From positions 79,466 through 143,465 of the forward strand of contig NZ_BAEI01000064.1 in NCBI RefSeq assembly GCF_000241325.1: 64,000 nucleotides of DNA, written 5' to 3'. Of the stretch, positions 8,245 to 15,977 are shown piece after piece. The translations under genes and the position numbers were made by a program. The DNA comes from Gordonia polyisoprenivorans NBRC 16320 = JCM 10675 (lineage in GTDB: Bacteria > Actinomycetota > Actinomycetes > Mycobacteriales > Mycobacteriaceae). The notes under the pieces were generated by a model. It worked only from the letters and a program-made list of their open reading frames with translations. It was not told the DNA's origin and made no database searches. Position 1 is the stretch's first letter. Each line of letters starts with the position of its first letter.

Positions 8245-9497
8245 GTTCGTCGATGCCCATCCGCGCCGGCGCCACCGTGTCGCCGCGTGACCAGCGCGGT
8301 CCGGATCGTCGGCCATGGGTCCTGGTGTTCGGCGCGCTGTTCGTCTGCGCCTGGTCGGGCAACCAGTTCAGCCCGCTGCTGCTGATGTATCGCGATGTCG
8401 AGCACTACTCGTCGGCGACGGTGACCCTGTTCCTCGGGGTCTACGTCGCGGGACTGGCTCCCGCACTGATCATCGCCGGAGCGGTGTCGGATCACCTGGG
8501 CCGCCGGTTGCCGATGATCGCGGGCGTCGCCTTCGGTGTGGCGGGCAGCGTGCTGCTGGCGTTCGACGAACTCGGCCAGTTCCCGATCATCGCGGGTCGG
8601 CTGTTGGCCGGCATGTCGGTCGGGACCGCGATGTCGGTGGGCACGAGTTGGCTCAAGGAATTGTCGACGGCGCCGTTCGATCCGGCCGCCGACCGCGGCG
8701 CCGGCGCTCGTCGGGCGTCACTGGCGTTCACCCTGGGCTCGGCCTCGGGTGCGTTGATCGCCGGGTGTATCGCCCAATGGGGGCCGATTCCGCAGATCCT
8801 GCCGTTCATCCTGCACATCGCGGTGTCGGCGCCGTTCCTGGTGCTGATCGGCCGCGCACCGGAGACGGTGCGACCCCAGGCGCCGGCACCGATCTCGGCC
8901 CGGCTGCGGGTCACCTCGGCGCGTCACCGGCGCTTCGTGCGTGTCGTGATGATCTGTGGCCCCTGGCTTTTCGTCGCCTGCGGGCTCTCCTACGGCTACC
9001 AGCCGGTGCTGCTGGCCGACGCCGCGGGTGGCCTCGGGCTGGCGTACGCCACGCTGCTCAGCGTCATCGCACTCGGTGCCGGTGCTGCCATCCAACCGCT
9101 GGCGCGCCGCATCGACTCGCAGTCGAGTGCCCGCGGCCTCATCGTCGCACTGGTGATCCTCGTCGTCGGGATGGCGGTCATGCTGGTCGCGGTGACCACC
9201 GATGATCTGCTCATCGGGGTGGCCGCGAGTGTGGTGCTCGGCTGCGGCTTCGGCATCGGCCTGGTGTCGGGGTTGTTGGAGGTCCAACGGATCGCGCCCG
9301 CACACGAACTCGCCAAACTCACCGGTGTCTTCTATGCGGTCGCCTACACCGGTTTCGCGGTCCCGACCCTGTTGGCCGCGCTGACACCGCCGTTCACCAC
9401 CGTCGAGTTGCTGCTCATCCTCGCCGCGCTGCTCCTCGTGTCGCTGTTGGTGGTGATCGGCGGATCACGCAAGCATCTGCCTGCCACACTGGGGTGA
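8241..9497 (+). CDS. MFS transporter
   Basis: A 418-residue protein with about 12 hydrophobic segments, the first at PWVLVFGALFVCAWSGNQF. The major facilitator motif A between helices 2 and 3 is seen as GAVSDHLGRRLPM. It is coupled by a 4-nt overlap to the GntR regulator and precedes a LysR gene by 25 bp. Substrate unknown. The neighbouring hydrolase and bicupin dioxygenase make an aromatic or flavonoid-like compound conceivable, but that is inference. Confidence 0.85.
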   Translation: MSSSMPIRAGATVSPRDQRGPDRRPWVLVFGALFVCAWSGNQFSPLLLMYRDVEHYSSATVTLFLGVYVAGLAPALIIAGAVSDHLGRRLPMIAGVAFGVAGSVLLAFDELGQFPIIAGRLLAGMSVGTAMSVGTSWLKELSTAPFDPAADRGAGARRASLAFTLGSASGALIAGCIAQWGPIPQILPFILHIAVSAPFLVLIGRAPETVRPQAPAPISARLRVTSARHRRFVRVVMICGPWLFVACGLSYGYQPVLLADAAGGLGLAYATLLSVIALGAGAAIQPLARRIDSQSSARGLIVALVILVVGMAVMLVAVTTDDLLIGVAASVVLGCGFGIGLVSGLLEVQRIAPAHELAKLTGVFYAVAYTGFAVPTLLAALTPPFTTVELLLILAALLLVSLLVVIGGSRKHLPATLG

Positions 9498-9522
9498 GCC
9501 GCGGCGAGGAGGACATCGGGAA

Positions 9523-10410
9523 GTGGATCTCACCATCGTGCACCTGCGTTACTTCCTTGCGGTGGCCGAGGAACTGCACTTCACGCGCGCCGCGCAGCGC
9601 CTGCACATCTCGGCACCTTCGCTGAGCCAGCAGATCCAGCAACTCGAACGCCGGACCGGCGTCACACTGTTCCGCCGCACCTCGCGGCAGGTTGAGCTCA
9701 CAGCCGACGGCGCCGCCCTCGTCCGGCTCGCCCGTGACGCCGTCGCCGCGATGGACACCGTGATCGCCTGGGCCGACAGTTCGGGCACCGCGTCGGTGCT
9801 GCGCATCGGGATCGCGGCGTCGAGCGAGATGAGCAACCGGCTGCTCGCGACGGCCGTCGAGCGCCACCCGGACACGACCTGGCAGATCCACGGCCTGCCA
9901 CTCACCGATGCACTCACCGCGCTGCGTTCGGGAGAGGTCGACGTCTCGTTGATGATCGCCGATCAGCCGCCGGTCGAGCCGGCAGGGGTCGTGGTGCGAC
10001 CCCTGTGGTCCGAGGATCGGGTGCTCGTCGTCAACGAGGGGCATCGTCTCGCCGGGCGGGATTCGGTGACGCTGGCCGAAACCGACGATGAGACCTTCAT
10101 CGGGATGCGTGGTGGCGGCGAATCGCAGAGTTGGTTCGTCGATCCGCGTCCGAGCGGTCGACATCTCGAGATACTGCCGCTGGCAACGCATTTCGACGAG
10201 GTCCTACAGCTGTGCAGCGCCGGGGTGGGAGTCAACATCTGCGGATCGTCGGCCACGGTGACCCATGCGCGACCGGGTCTGCGGTACGTCCCGATCATCG
10301 ACCTGGCGCCGGTCACGACCTACCTGTGTCACCTGCGTGCCAAGCCGAACGCCCTCGTCGACGCTTTCGCCGCCATCGCCGAACCGATCGCCGCCGACAC
10401 TCGATCATGA
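9523..10410 (+). CDS. LysR family transcriptional regulator
   Basis: A 295-residue LysR-type regulator. The N-terminal helix-turn-helix is LRYFLAVAEELHFTRAAQRL, then HISAPSLSQQIQQLERRTG, about residues 8-50. A periplasmic-binding-protein-like effector domain follows from about residue 90. It starts with GTG after GGAGGAC. Its last codons and stop lie inside a 27-bp perfect palindrome, and the next gene is a hydrolase on the same strand. It is a likely activator of the hydrolase-bicupin pair downstream. Confidence 0.88.
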   Translation: MDLTIVHLRYFLAVAEELHFTRAAQRLHISAPSLSQQIQQLERRTGVTLFRRTSRQVELTADGAALVRLARDAVAAMDTVIAWADSSGTASVLRIGIAASSEMSNRLLATAVERHPDTTWQIHGLPLTDALTALRSGEVDVSLMIADQPPVEPAGVVVRPLWSEDRVLVVNEGHRLAGRDSVTLAETDDETFIGMRGGGESQSWFVDPRPSGRHLEILPLATHFDEVLQLCSAGVGVNICGSSATVTHARPGLRYVPIIDLAPVTTYLCHLRAKPNALVDAFAAIAEPIAADTRS

Positions 10411-10428
10411 GGCCGGGCCTCATGATCG
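10402..10428. repeat. 27-bp perfect palindrome over the lysR stop codon
   Basis: Arms CGATCATGAGGCC (10402-10414) and GGCCTCATGATCG (10416-10428) are separated by one G. The left arm contains the last lysR codons and its stop. It could be an intrinsic terminator (no T-run follows) or an operator for the LysR protein, whose family binds interrupted palindromes. Confidence 0.6.
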
Positions 10429-10441
10429 TGAGGCGATTCCA

Positions 10442-10457
10442 TGTGGACCAGATCACA
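10442..10457. promoter_or_regulatory. CRP/GlxR-like site TGTGG-N6-TCACA
   Basis: Matches the CRP-family consensus TGTGA-N6-TCACA at 9 of 10 defined positions. It lies 23 bp before the GTG at 10480 chosen for the hydrolase gene. It overlaps the alternative ATG at 10441, which argues against that start. Confidence 0.45.
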
Positions 10458-10479
10458 TCCCCGCGGTGACACTGGCACG

Positions 10480-11481
10480 GTGAGTTCCTCCCCGTCCGGC
10501 GCCGTGCAGCGCGACGTCGTCTACCGATCCCGGCCCTCCGGTGACCTGCTCCTCGATCTCGTCGGCCCCTCGGCCCCCGGACCCCATCCGGCCATCGTCT
10601 TCGTGCACGGTGGCGGATGGTTCACCGGCGACCGCACGCTCTGCCCGGATCTGCACCGTCATTTCGCCGCAGCCGGATTCGTGATGGCAAGCATTGACTA
10701 TCGACTCAGTGGTGACGCCCGATTCCCGGCGCAACTCCACGACGTCCGTGCTGCGATCGACCATCTGCGCACTCGCGCAGACGAATACGGCATCGACCCC
10801 GAACGCATCGGGGTGTGGGGTGCCTCGGCCGGCGGTCACCTCGCCGCGCTCGTGGGACTCCACGCGCATCGCGCGCGACTGCCCGGCGAGGACGCCGACG
10901 TCGATGCCCGGGTGTCCGCCGTTGCCGAATCCTATGGTCCGGCAACGCTGGTCGCCGGTGATGTGGCACCCGGACAGCCACTGCCCGGCGGCTCCACACC
11001 GGCTCTGACTCCCGAAGGGCGGCTCCTCGGTGGCGACCCCGCCGACCTCCCCGAGGCCGCCCGCGCGGCGAGTCCGCTGTATCACGTCCACCGCGACGCC
11101 CCGCCCTTCCAGATCTCGCACGGTACCGCCGACGTCCTCGTCGGCGACGACCACAGCCGCCTGTTGTTCCGCGCGCTCGCCGACGCCGGGGTGGAGGCCG
11201 ACCTCTACCTTGTCGACGGCTACCGGCACGGCTTCCTGAACCCGCCCCGACGATCCGACGTCCCGGGTCCGCCGGCGATGGACGAGGGCCGGCTCGCCGC
11301 GGAGGGTGCCGCTGCCGCTCTGCTGTATTCCGCCCGCAACGGCCGGGAGTCGCAGTGCCGCACCGACTTCGGCTTCGATAACGTCGCGGGATTCTTCGTC
11401 CGCCATCTGCACCCCGACGCGTCGGTCTCGCCGTCGTCGGCCCTGTCCCGACCCGCCCACACCTCAGGAGAGAAGTCATGA
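10480..11481 (+). CDS. Alpha/beta hydrolase (esterase/lipase, hormone-sensitive lipase-like)
   Basis: A 333-residue cytoplasmic hydrolase with the oxyanion-hole motif HGGGW and the nucleophile elbow GASAGGH. A late Asp in GTADVLVGDDH and His in GYRHGF complete a plausible Ser-Asp-His triad. The GTG at 10480 is preferred to the ATG at 10441, which sits in a CRP-like site. The stop overlaps the next gene start (ATGA), so it is coupled to the bicupin. Probably an ester or carboxylesterase substrate; family members vary widely. Confidence 0.85.
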   Translation: MSSSPSGAVQRDVVYRSRPSGDLLLDLVGPSAPGPHPAIVFVHGGGWFTGDRTLCPDLHRHFAAAGFVMASIDYRLSGDARFPAQLHDVRAAIDHLRTRADEYGIDPERIGVWGASAGGHLAALVGLHAHRARLPGEDADVDARVSAVAESYGPATLVAGDVAPGQPLPGGSTPALTPEGRLLGGDPADLPEAARAASPLYHVHRDAPPFQISHGTADVLVGDDHSRLLFRALADAGVEADLYLVDGYRHGFLNPPRRSDVPGPPAMDEGRLAAEGAAAALLYSARNGRESQCRTDFGFDNVAGFFVRHLHPDASVSPSSALSRPAHTSGEKS

Positions 11482-12551
11482 CCACCACCATCGACCCGGA
11501 AGCCATGCATGATCGTGCCCCGATCATCGATGCCCTCCCCGGTGAAGCCGTCCCGTATCGCCTCGCGAGTGGGGAGGGGCTGCGCTACGAGATCGACAAC
11601 CAGCTCTGGACGGTCATCGCGCGAACGGCCGATACCGGCGGATTGTTCGACGCCGCATTCATTCTCGGCCCGCGAGGCGCGGGCGCCGCATTCCACGTCC
11701 TGCCGAACCATCAACGCTCGTATCACGTCTTCGAGGGCTCGGTGCAGTTCTGGCTCCCGGGGCGCAGCCGTGTTCTCGCGCCCGGTGACTCCATCCACGT
11801 ACCGCCGGGAACACCGGTCGCCTACCGCATGCTCGGTCACTGCTCGCGCATCCTGTTCTTTTCCGCTCCGGGTGGTGCGTTGGACGCACTCGCCGGCAGT
11901 GGCGCGGGGGTGGACTCACACATCTACTCCGCCGATGCGCACGCAGGTGTGAAAACCCCACTGACAGAACTCTTCTCGGCGATCGGTGTACGTGCCCACG
12001 ACGAGGCGCTCGCGGCGGCATCCGACGAGTGGGACGACGCGCTGCCGTCGGGGCCGCAGGGATATTTCCTACGGGCACTCACCGGGGATCGGCGCGCCTG
12101 GCCGGACTCCCTCAACTCCTATCAGGCGCGCGGTGCCAACACCGGAGGCCGGTACTTCTCGGTGCTCACCCTCGGCGGCCGGTCGCCGTACATCCCGCAG
12201 CACTTCCATCGCCACCACACGGAGAACTTCTTCGTCCTCTCCGGCCGGGTATGGCTGTACGTCAACGGCGTCGAGACCCTGCTCACCGCCGGGGATTACC
12301 TGCACGCACCGGCCGGCACCATCCACAGCTTCGCCTTCGACGCGCACACCACCCGGATGCTGGGCATCCTGACCTCTGATGTGTTCGAGAACTTCTTCGA
12401 CGTCACCGGCGAGGCCACCGACGACCTCGTCTACACCGAGGGTCTGATCAACCCGGAGCACATGATGGGCAAGCTCGGCGCGGCCATGGCCGACCTCGAC
12501 CTCGAGTTCGTCGGTCCGCCGCCGACGCGGACACATGGACTCGACCTCTGA
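11478..12551 (+). CDS. Quercetin 2,3-dioxygenase-like bicupin
   Basis: A 357-residue protein with two cupin barrels. The second (about residues 215-300) has the metal-binding pattern HFHRHHTENFFVLSGRVWLY followed by PAGTIHSF, with His, His, Glu and His ligands. The first (about 60-140) reads FHVLPNHQRSYHVFEGSVQF and looks partly degraded as a metal site. Length and layout match the QdoI type, which opens flavonol rings and releases CO. It is coupled to an esterase-like gene. Quercetin as substrate is not proven; other bicupin dioxygenases look similar. Confidence 0.75.
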   Translation: MTTTIDPEAMHDRAPIIDALPGEAVPYRLASGEGLRYEIDNQLWTVIARTADTGGLFDAAFILGPRGAGAAFHVLPNHQRSYHVFEGSVQFWLPGRSRVLAPGDSIHVPPGTPVAYRMLGHCSRILFFSAPGGALDALAGSGAGVDSHIYSADAHAGVKTPLTELFSAIGVRAHDEALAAASDEWDDALPSGPQGYFLRALTGDRRAWPDSLNSYQARGANTGGRYFSVLTLGGRSPYIPQHFHRHHTENFFVLSGRVWLYVNGVETLLTAGDYLHAPAGTIHSFAFDAHTTRMLGILTSDVFENFFDVTGEATDDLVYTEGLINPEHMMGKLGAAMADLDLEFVGPPPTRTHGLDL

Positions 12552-12593
12552 CCGTTTGCGACAGCAGAACAGCGCTGCGTGCATCATGGGACG

Positions 12594-14120
12594 ATGCCCA
12601 TTGACGATGTGCACGACAGCGCGGAACCGGATCGGAGCGCGCCGGATCGGACAGTAGGAGAACCGGCCCGCGAGAACGTGATCCTGGTGCATTGGCACGA
12701 TCTCGGCCGTCACCTGAGCTGTTACGGCGCCGACGGCGTCGAGAGCCCGCATCTGGATCGGCTGGCGGCCTCGGGTATTCGCTTCGCCGATGCGCACGCG
12801 ACCGCGCCGCTGTGCTCACCGGCACGCGGATCGCTGTTCACCGGGCAATATCCGCACCGCAACGGGCTCGTCGGGTTGGCCCATCACGGGTTCGCCTACC
12901 GCGAGGGGGTGCGCACGCTGCCGCAGATCCTGGGTGAGGCGGGCTACCGGACGGTCCTGTTCGGCATGCAACACGAGAGCACCGACCCGACGAGCATCGG
13001 CTTCGACTCGGTCGACGTGTCCGACTCGCGTTGCGATTACGTCGTCGCCGAGTCGCAGTGGTGGTTGGGCCACCACGTCCGTACCGCACCGCAGCAGCCG
13101 TTCCTGCTGACCGCGGGGTTCTTCGAGACCCATCGCCCCTACCCCGAGGACGAGTATCCGCCCGCCGACACCTCCGGCATCGACGTCCCCGGATTCCTTC
13201 CCGACACCACCGATGTGCGTGAGGACCTGGCAGGACTGCACGGCAGCATCACCAAGGCCGACGCCGCGGTCGGCCGGTTGCTCGAGACGGTCGCCGATCT
13301 CGGGCTCACCGAGAACACGTGGATCGTCTTCGTCGCCGACCACGGCCTGGCGTTTCCCCGCGCGAAGTCGACGCTCTACGCCCAGGGCACCGGGATCGCG
13401 CTGATCATCCGGCCGCCGGCGGCGCGTGTGATGTCACCGCAGGTCTACGACGGCCTGTTCTCCGGGGTCGACCTCACCCCGACGATCCTCGATCTGCTCG
13501 GACTCGGCGTGCCCGCCGATGTCGACGGTGACTCGCACGCCGCGCAACTCGTCCGAGCGGGTCGGTCGGTCCGCGACGAGGTCTGCCGCGACGAGGTCTG
13601 CCGCGACGAGGTCTACACCGAAAAGACCTATCACGACGCGTTCGATCCGATCCGCGCCGTCCGCACCAAGCACCACAGCTACATCGAGAACTACGCGCAC
13701 CGACCCGAGCTGCTGTTGCCCCTCGACATCGCCGACAGCGCCTCGGCGCGCTCGATCGATCCGGCGGTGACCGAACGCGACCGGCCCCGTGTCGAGCTCT
13801 ACGACCTCGATTCCGATCCGGATGAGCGCAACAACGTCGCCGAGGATCCCGCCTACGCGCAGATCCGCGCCGATCTCGCCGACCGTCTTGCCCGGTGGCG
13901 CACGAGTACCGGTGACGAGCTCCCCACCGAACCCGAGGGCACCGCCATCGCCGAGCGATTCATGGCGGCCTTCCACGCGAAAGCCCTCGACACCGCACCG
14001 GAGGAAGAGGCCTTGCCCTCGCGGCGTCCGCTCGGTGCGCGCCGTGAGCTCGACGGCGACATCACCTCCGGTGAGGGCGATGCGGTGCGCGCGTCCGCTG
14101 CCGACCGCACACCCCGCTGA
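12594..14120 (+). CDS. Type I sulfatase (arylsulfatase family)
   Basis: A 508-residue member of the alkaline-phosphatase-like sulfatases. The signature LCSPARGSLFTGQYPHRNG contains C-x-P-x-R, whose cysteine becomes the catalytic formylglycine in this family, so a formylglycine-generating enzyme is needed from elsewhere. FVADHGL gives metal-binding residues. No signal peptide is seen, so the enzyme is predicted cytosolic. An in-frame GTG lies at 12579. Near residue 328 a 15-bp unit is repeated three times (RDEVC). It stands directly upstream of the sulfotransferase-PAPS operon, which suggests a role in turning over sulfated metabolites. Confidence 0.87.
   Translation: MPIDDVHDSAEPDRSAPDRTVGEPARENVILVHWHDLGRHLSCYGADGVESPHLDRLAASGIRFADAHATAPLCSPARGSLFTGQYPHRNGLVGLAHHGFAYREGVRTLPQILGEAGYRTVLFGMQHESTDPTSIGFDSVDVSDSRCDYVVAESQWWLGHHVRTAPQQPFLLTAGFFETHRPYPEDEYPPADTSGIDVPGFLPDTTDVREDLAGLHGSITKADAAVGRLLETVADLGLTENTWIVFVADHGLAFPRAKSTLYAQGTGIALIIRPPAARVMSPQVYDGLFSGVDLTPTILDLLGLGVPADVDGDSHAAQLVRAGRSVRDEVCRDEVCRDEVYTEKTYHDAFDPIRAVRTKHHSYIENYAHRPELLLPLDIADSASARSIDPAVTERDRPRVELYDLDSDPDERNNVAEDPAYAQIRADLADRLARWRTSTGDELPTEPEGTAIAERFMAAFHAKALDTAPEEEALPSRRPLGARRELDGDITSGEGDAVRASAADRTPR
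13571..13615 (+). repeat. Three tandem 15-bp units inside the sulfatase gene
   Basis: CCGCGACGAGGTCTG occurs at 13571-13585 and 13586-13600, and with one change at 13601-13615. It is in frame and encodes RDEVC-RDEVC-RDEVY. Such a run can gain or lose five residues by slippage without breaking the frame. Confidence 0.9.
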
Positions 14121-14180
14121 GCTTTCACCCTGATCGCGAAAAGTCAACAATTACCCGCGTATTGAGGTAAAAAGCCCAGG

Positions 14181-14208
14181 TTGCGCTCGGTTTCGGCGTG
14201 GTTAGACT
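14181..14208 (+). promoter_or_regulatory. Promoter of stf0-cysD-cysNC, predicted leaderless
   Basis: TTGCGC (14181-14186) and TAGACT (14203-14208) are 16 bp apart and fit -35 and TANNNT -10 boxes. The ATG begins 6 nt after the -10 box and no Shine-Dalgarno is present. The upstream 14146-14176 stretch is AT-rich, and the whole 94-bp gap between sulfatase and stf0 holds no gene. Confidence 0.5.
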
Positions 14209-14214
14209 GAGCCG

Positions 14215-15015
14215 ATGCCCCACCCGCAGAGCTACCTGGTGTGTGCGAGCCAGCGTAGCGGTAGCACCTTGCTCGTCGAGTCACTCGCGGCCACCGGGGT
14301 GGCCGGAACGCCCGAGGAGTTCTTCCAGTACTTCGCCTCGTCCTCGGAATCGCCACAACCCCGTGAATGGTTTGCCGGAGTGCGGGATTCGGCGATACTC
14401 GATCTGCTCGACGAGGTCGACGGCGGCACCGTGGACACCCGCGACTTCACCCGGTGGCAGGCCGATGTCCTGGCCGCTGGTCGCAGCGCCAACGGGGTCT
14501 GGGGCGGCAAACTGATGTGGAATCAGACACCGCTGCTCATCGCGCGGACCCGGGTCGGCTCGGGATCGTTGCGGACCGCTCTGCGCGAACTCCTCGGGGC
14601 CGATCCGCTGTTCGTCCACGTGTTCCGCGATGACGTTGTGCCGCAAGCGGTGTCGATGTGGCGGGCGGTACAGACGCGCGTCTGGCGCGACGGGCACGGT
14701 CCGCACTTCGACCCCGCGCGTGATGAACGCGCACAGTACAACGCCGAGGGGATCGCGCATCTCGCGGCGATCCTCGCCGATCAGGAGCGGCAGTGGCGCC
14801 GCTGGTTCGCCGACGAGGGCATCACGCCGATCGACATCGAATTCGGCGAGCTGGTCAAGGATCCCCAGGGCACGACCGCCGCCGTGCTCGCTGCGCTGGG
14901 TCTCGATCCCGATCTGGCTCCGCCCCCTCCGATCGCACCGCAGTCCAACGCGAGGTCCAAGGAATGGGCGCAGCGCTACCGCCGTGATGCGGAAAGGAAC
15001 GGATATCCGCTATGA
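14215..15015 (+). CDS. stf0: Stf0-family sulfotransferase
   Basis: A 266-residue PAPS-dependent sulfotransferase. The N-terminal YLVCASQRSGSTLLVESLAA is the 5'-phosphosulfate-binding loop. EFFQYF and the FRDDVVPQAVSMWRA segment match Stf0. In M. tuberculosis Stf0 makes trehalose-2-sulfate, the first step to sulfolipid-1. Here the gene overlaps cysD by 4 nt (ATGA), so PAPS synthesis and use are coupled. No polyketide synthase or acyltransferase for a sulfolipid lies in this window, so the final product is unknown; trehalose is the best guess for the acceptor. Confidence 0.85.
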   Translation: MPHPQSYLVCASQRSGSTLLVESLAATGVAGTPEEFFQYFASSSESPQPREWFAGVRDSAILDLLDEVDGGTVDTRDFTRWQADVLAAGRSANGVWGGKLMWNQTPLLIARTRVGSGSLRTALRELLGADPLFVHVFRDDVVPQAVSMWRAVQTRVWRDGHGPHFDPARDERAQYNAEGIAHLAAILADQERQWRRWFADEGITPIDIEFGELVKDPQGTTAAVLAALGLDPDLAPPPPIAPQSNARSKEWAQRYRRDAERNGYPL

Positions 15016-15977
15016 CTTCTCCCGATAACGCTACCCCCGAGAACGTGGCCACCGCCGAATTCGATCATGTTGCCGCACTGCGCATCCTGGAGTCCGAGGC
15101 GGTGCACATCATCCGCGAGGTGGTCGCCGAACTCGAGCGGCCGGTACTGCTGTTCTCCGGCGGCAAGGATTCGATCGTACTCCTTCGGCTGGCCGAGAAG
15201 GCTTTTCGGCCGCACCCTTTGCCGTTCCCGATCCTGCACGTCGACACCGGCCACAACTTCGACGAGGTCATCGAGTTCCGGGATCGGCGCGTGGCCGCGA
15301 GCGCCGACAACCCCGCAGGCATCAAACTCATCGTGGCGTCGGTACCCGACGCGATCGCCGCCGGGCGCATCGCCGAATCGACCGACCCGTCGGGATCACG
15401 CAACCGGCTGCAGACCCGGGTCCTGCTGGACGCCTTGGAAGAAGGGGGATTCGACGCGGCGTTCGGCGGTGCCCGCCGCGACGAGGACCGCGCCCGTGCC
15501 AAGGAACGGGTGTTCAGCTTCCGCGACGAGTTCGGACAATGGGATCCGCGGGCCCAGCGTCCCGAACCCTGGTCGCTGTACAACGGTCGCATCCGGCGGG
15601 GCGAATCGGTCCGGGTGTTCCCGTTGTCGAACTGGACCGAGACCGACATCTGGCGCTACATCGAACTCGAGGGGCTCGACCTGCCGTCGATCTACTACGC
15701 AGCGCAGCGCGAGGTCTTCGACCGGGACGGCATTCTGCTTGCGGTGTCGCCGTTTTCGCAGCCGCCCACAGCCGACGACGTGCGGACCGAATGGGTGCGA
15801 TACCGCACCGTCGGTGACCTCACCATCACCGGTGCGGTGCGGTCGAGGGCCACCACCATTCCCGAGATCATCGCCGAGATCAGCGAGGCGACCGTCTCCG
15901 AGCGGGGTGAGACCCGTGCCGACGACCGGACGTCGTCGGCGGCGATGGAGGACCGCAAGCGAGAGGGATACTTCTGA
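15012..15977 (+). CDS. cysD: Sulfate adenylyltransferase small subunit
   Basis: A 321-residue PP-loop ATP pyrophosphatase that forms APS from ATP and sulfate with the CysN GTPase. The PP motif is FSGGKDSIVLLRLAEKAF. GGARRDEDRARAKERVFSFR and the C-terminal MEDRKREGYF are characteristic of CysD. It overlaps stf0 by 4 nt and its stop codon shares a base with the cysNC start (TGATG), so all three are coupled. In many bacteria this enzyme feeds cysteine synthesis; the sulfotransferase here points to sulfation as well. Confidence 0.95.
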   Translation: MTSPDNATPENVATAEFDHVAALRILESEAVHIIREVVAELERPVLLFSGGKDSIVLLRLAEKAFRPHPLPFPILHVDTGHNFDEVIEFRDRRVAASADNPAGIKLIVASVPDAIAAGRIAESTDPSGSRNRLQTRVLLDALEEGGFDAAFGGARRDEDRARAKERVFSFRDEFGQWDPRAQRPEPWSLYNGRIRRGESVRVFPLSNWTETDIWRYIELEGLDLPSIYYAAQREVFDRDGILLAVSPFSQPPTADDVRTEWVRYRTVGDLTITGAVRSRATTIPEIIAEISEATVSERGETRADDRTSSAAMEDRKREGYF

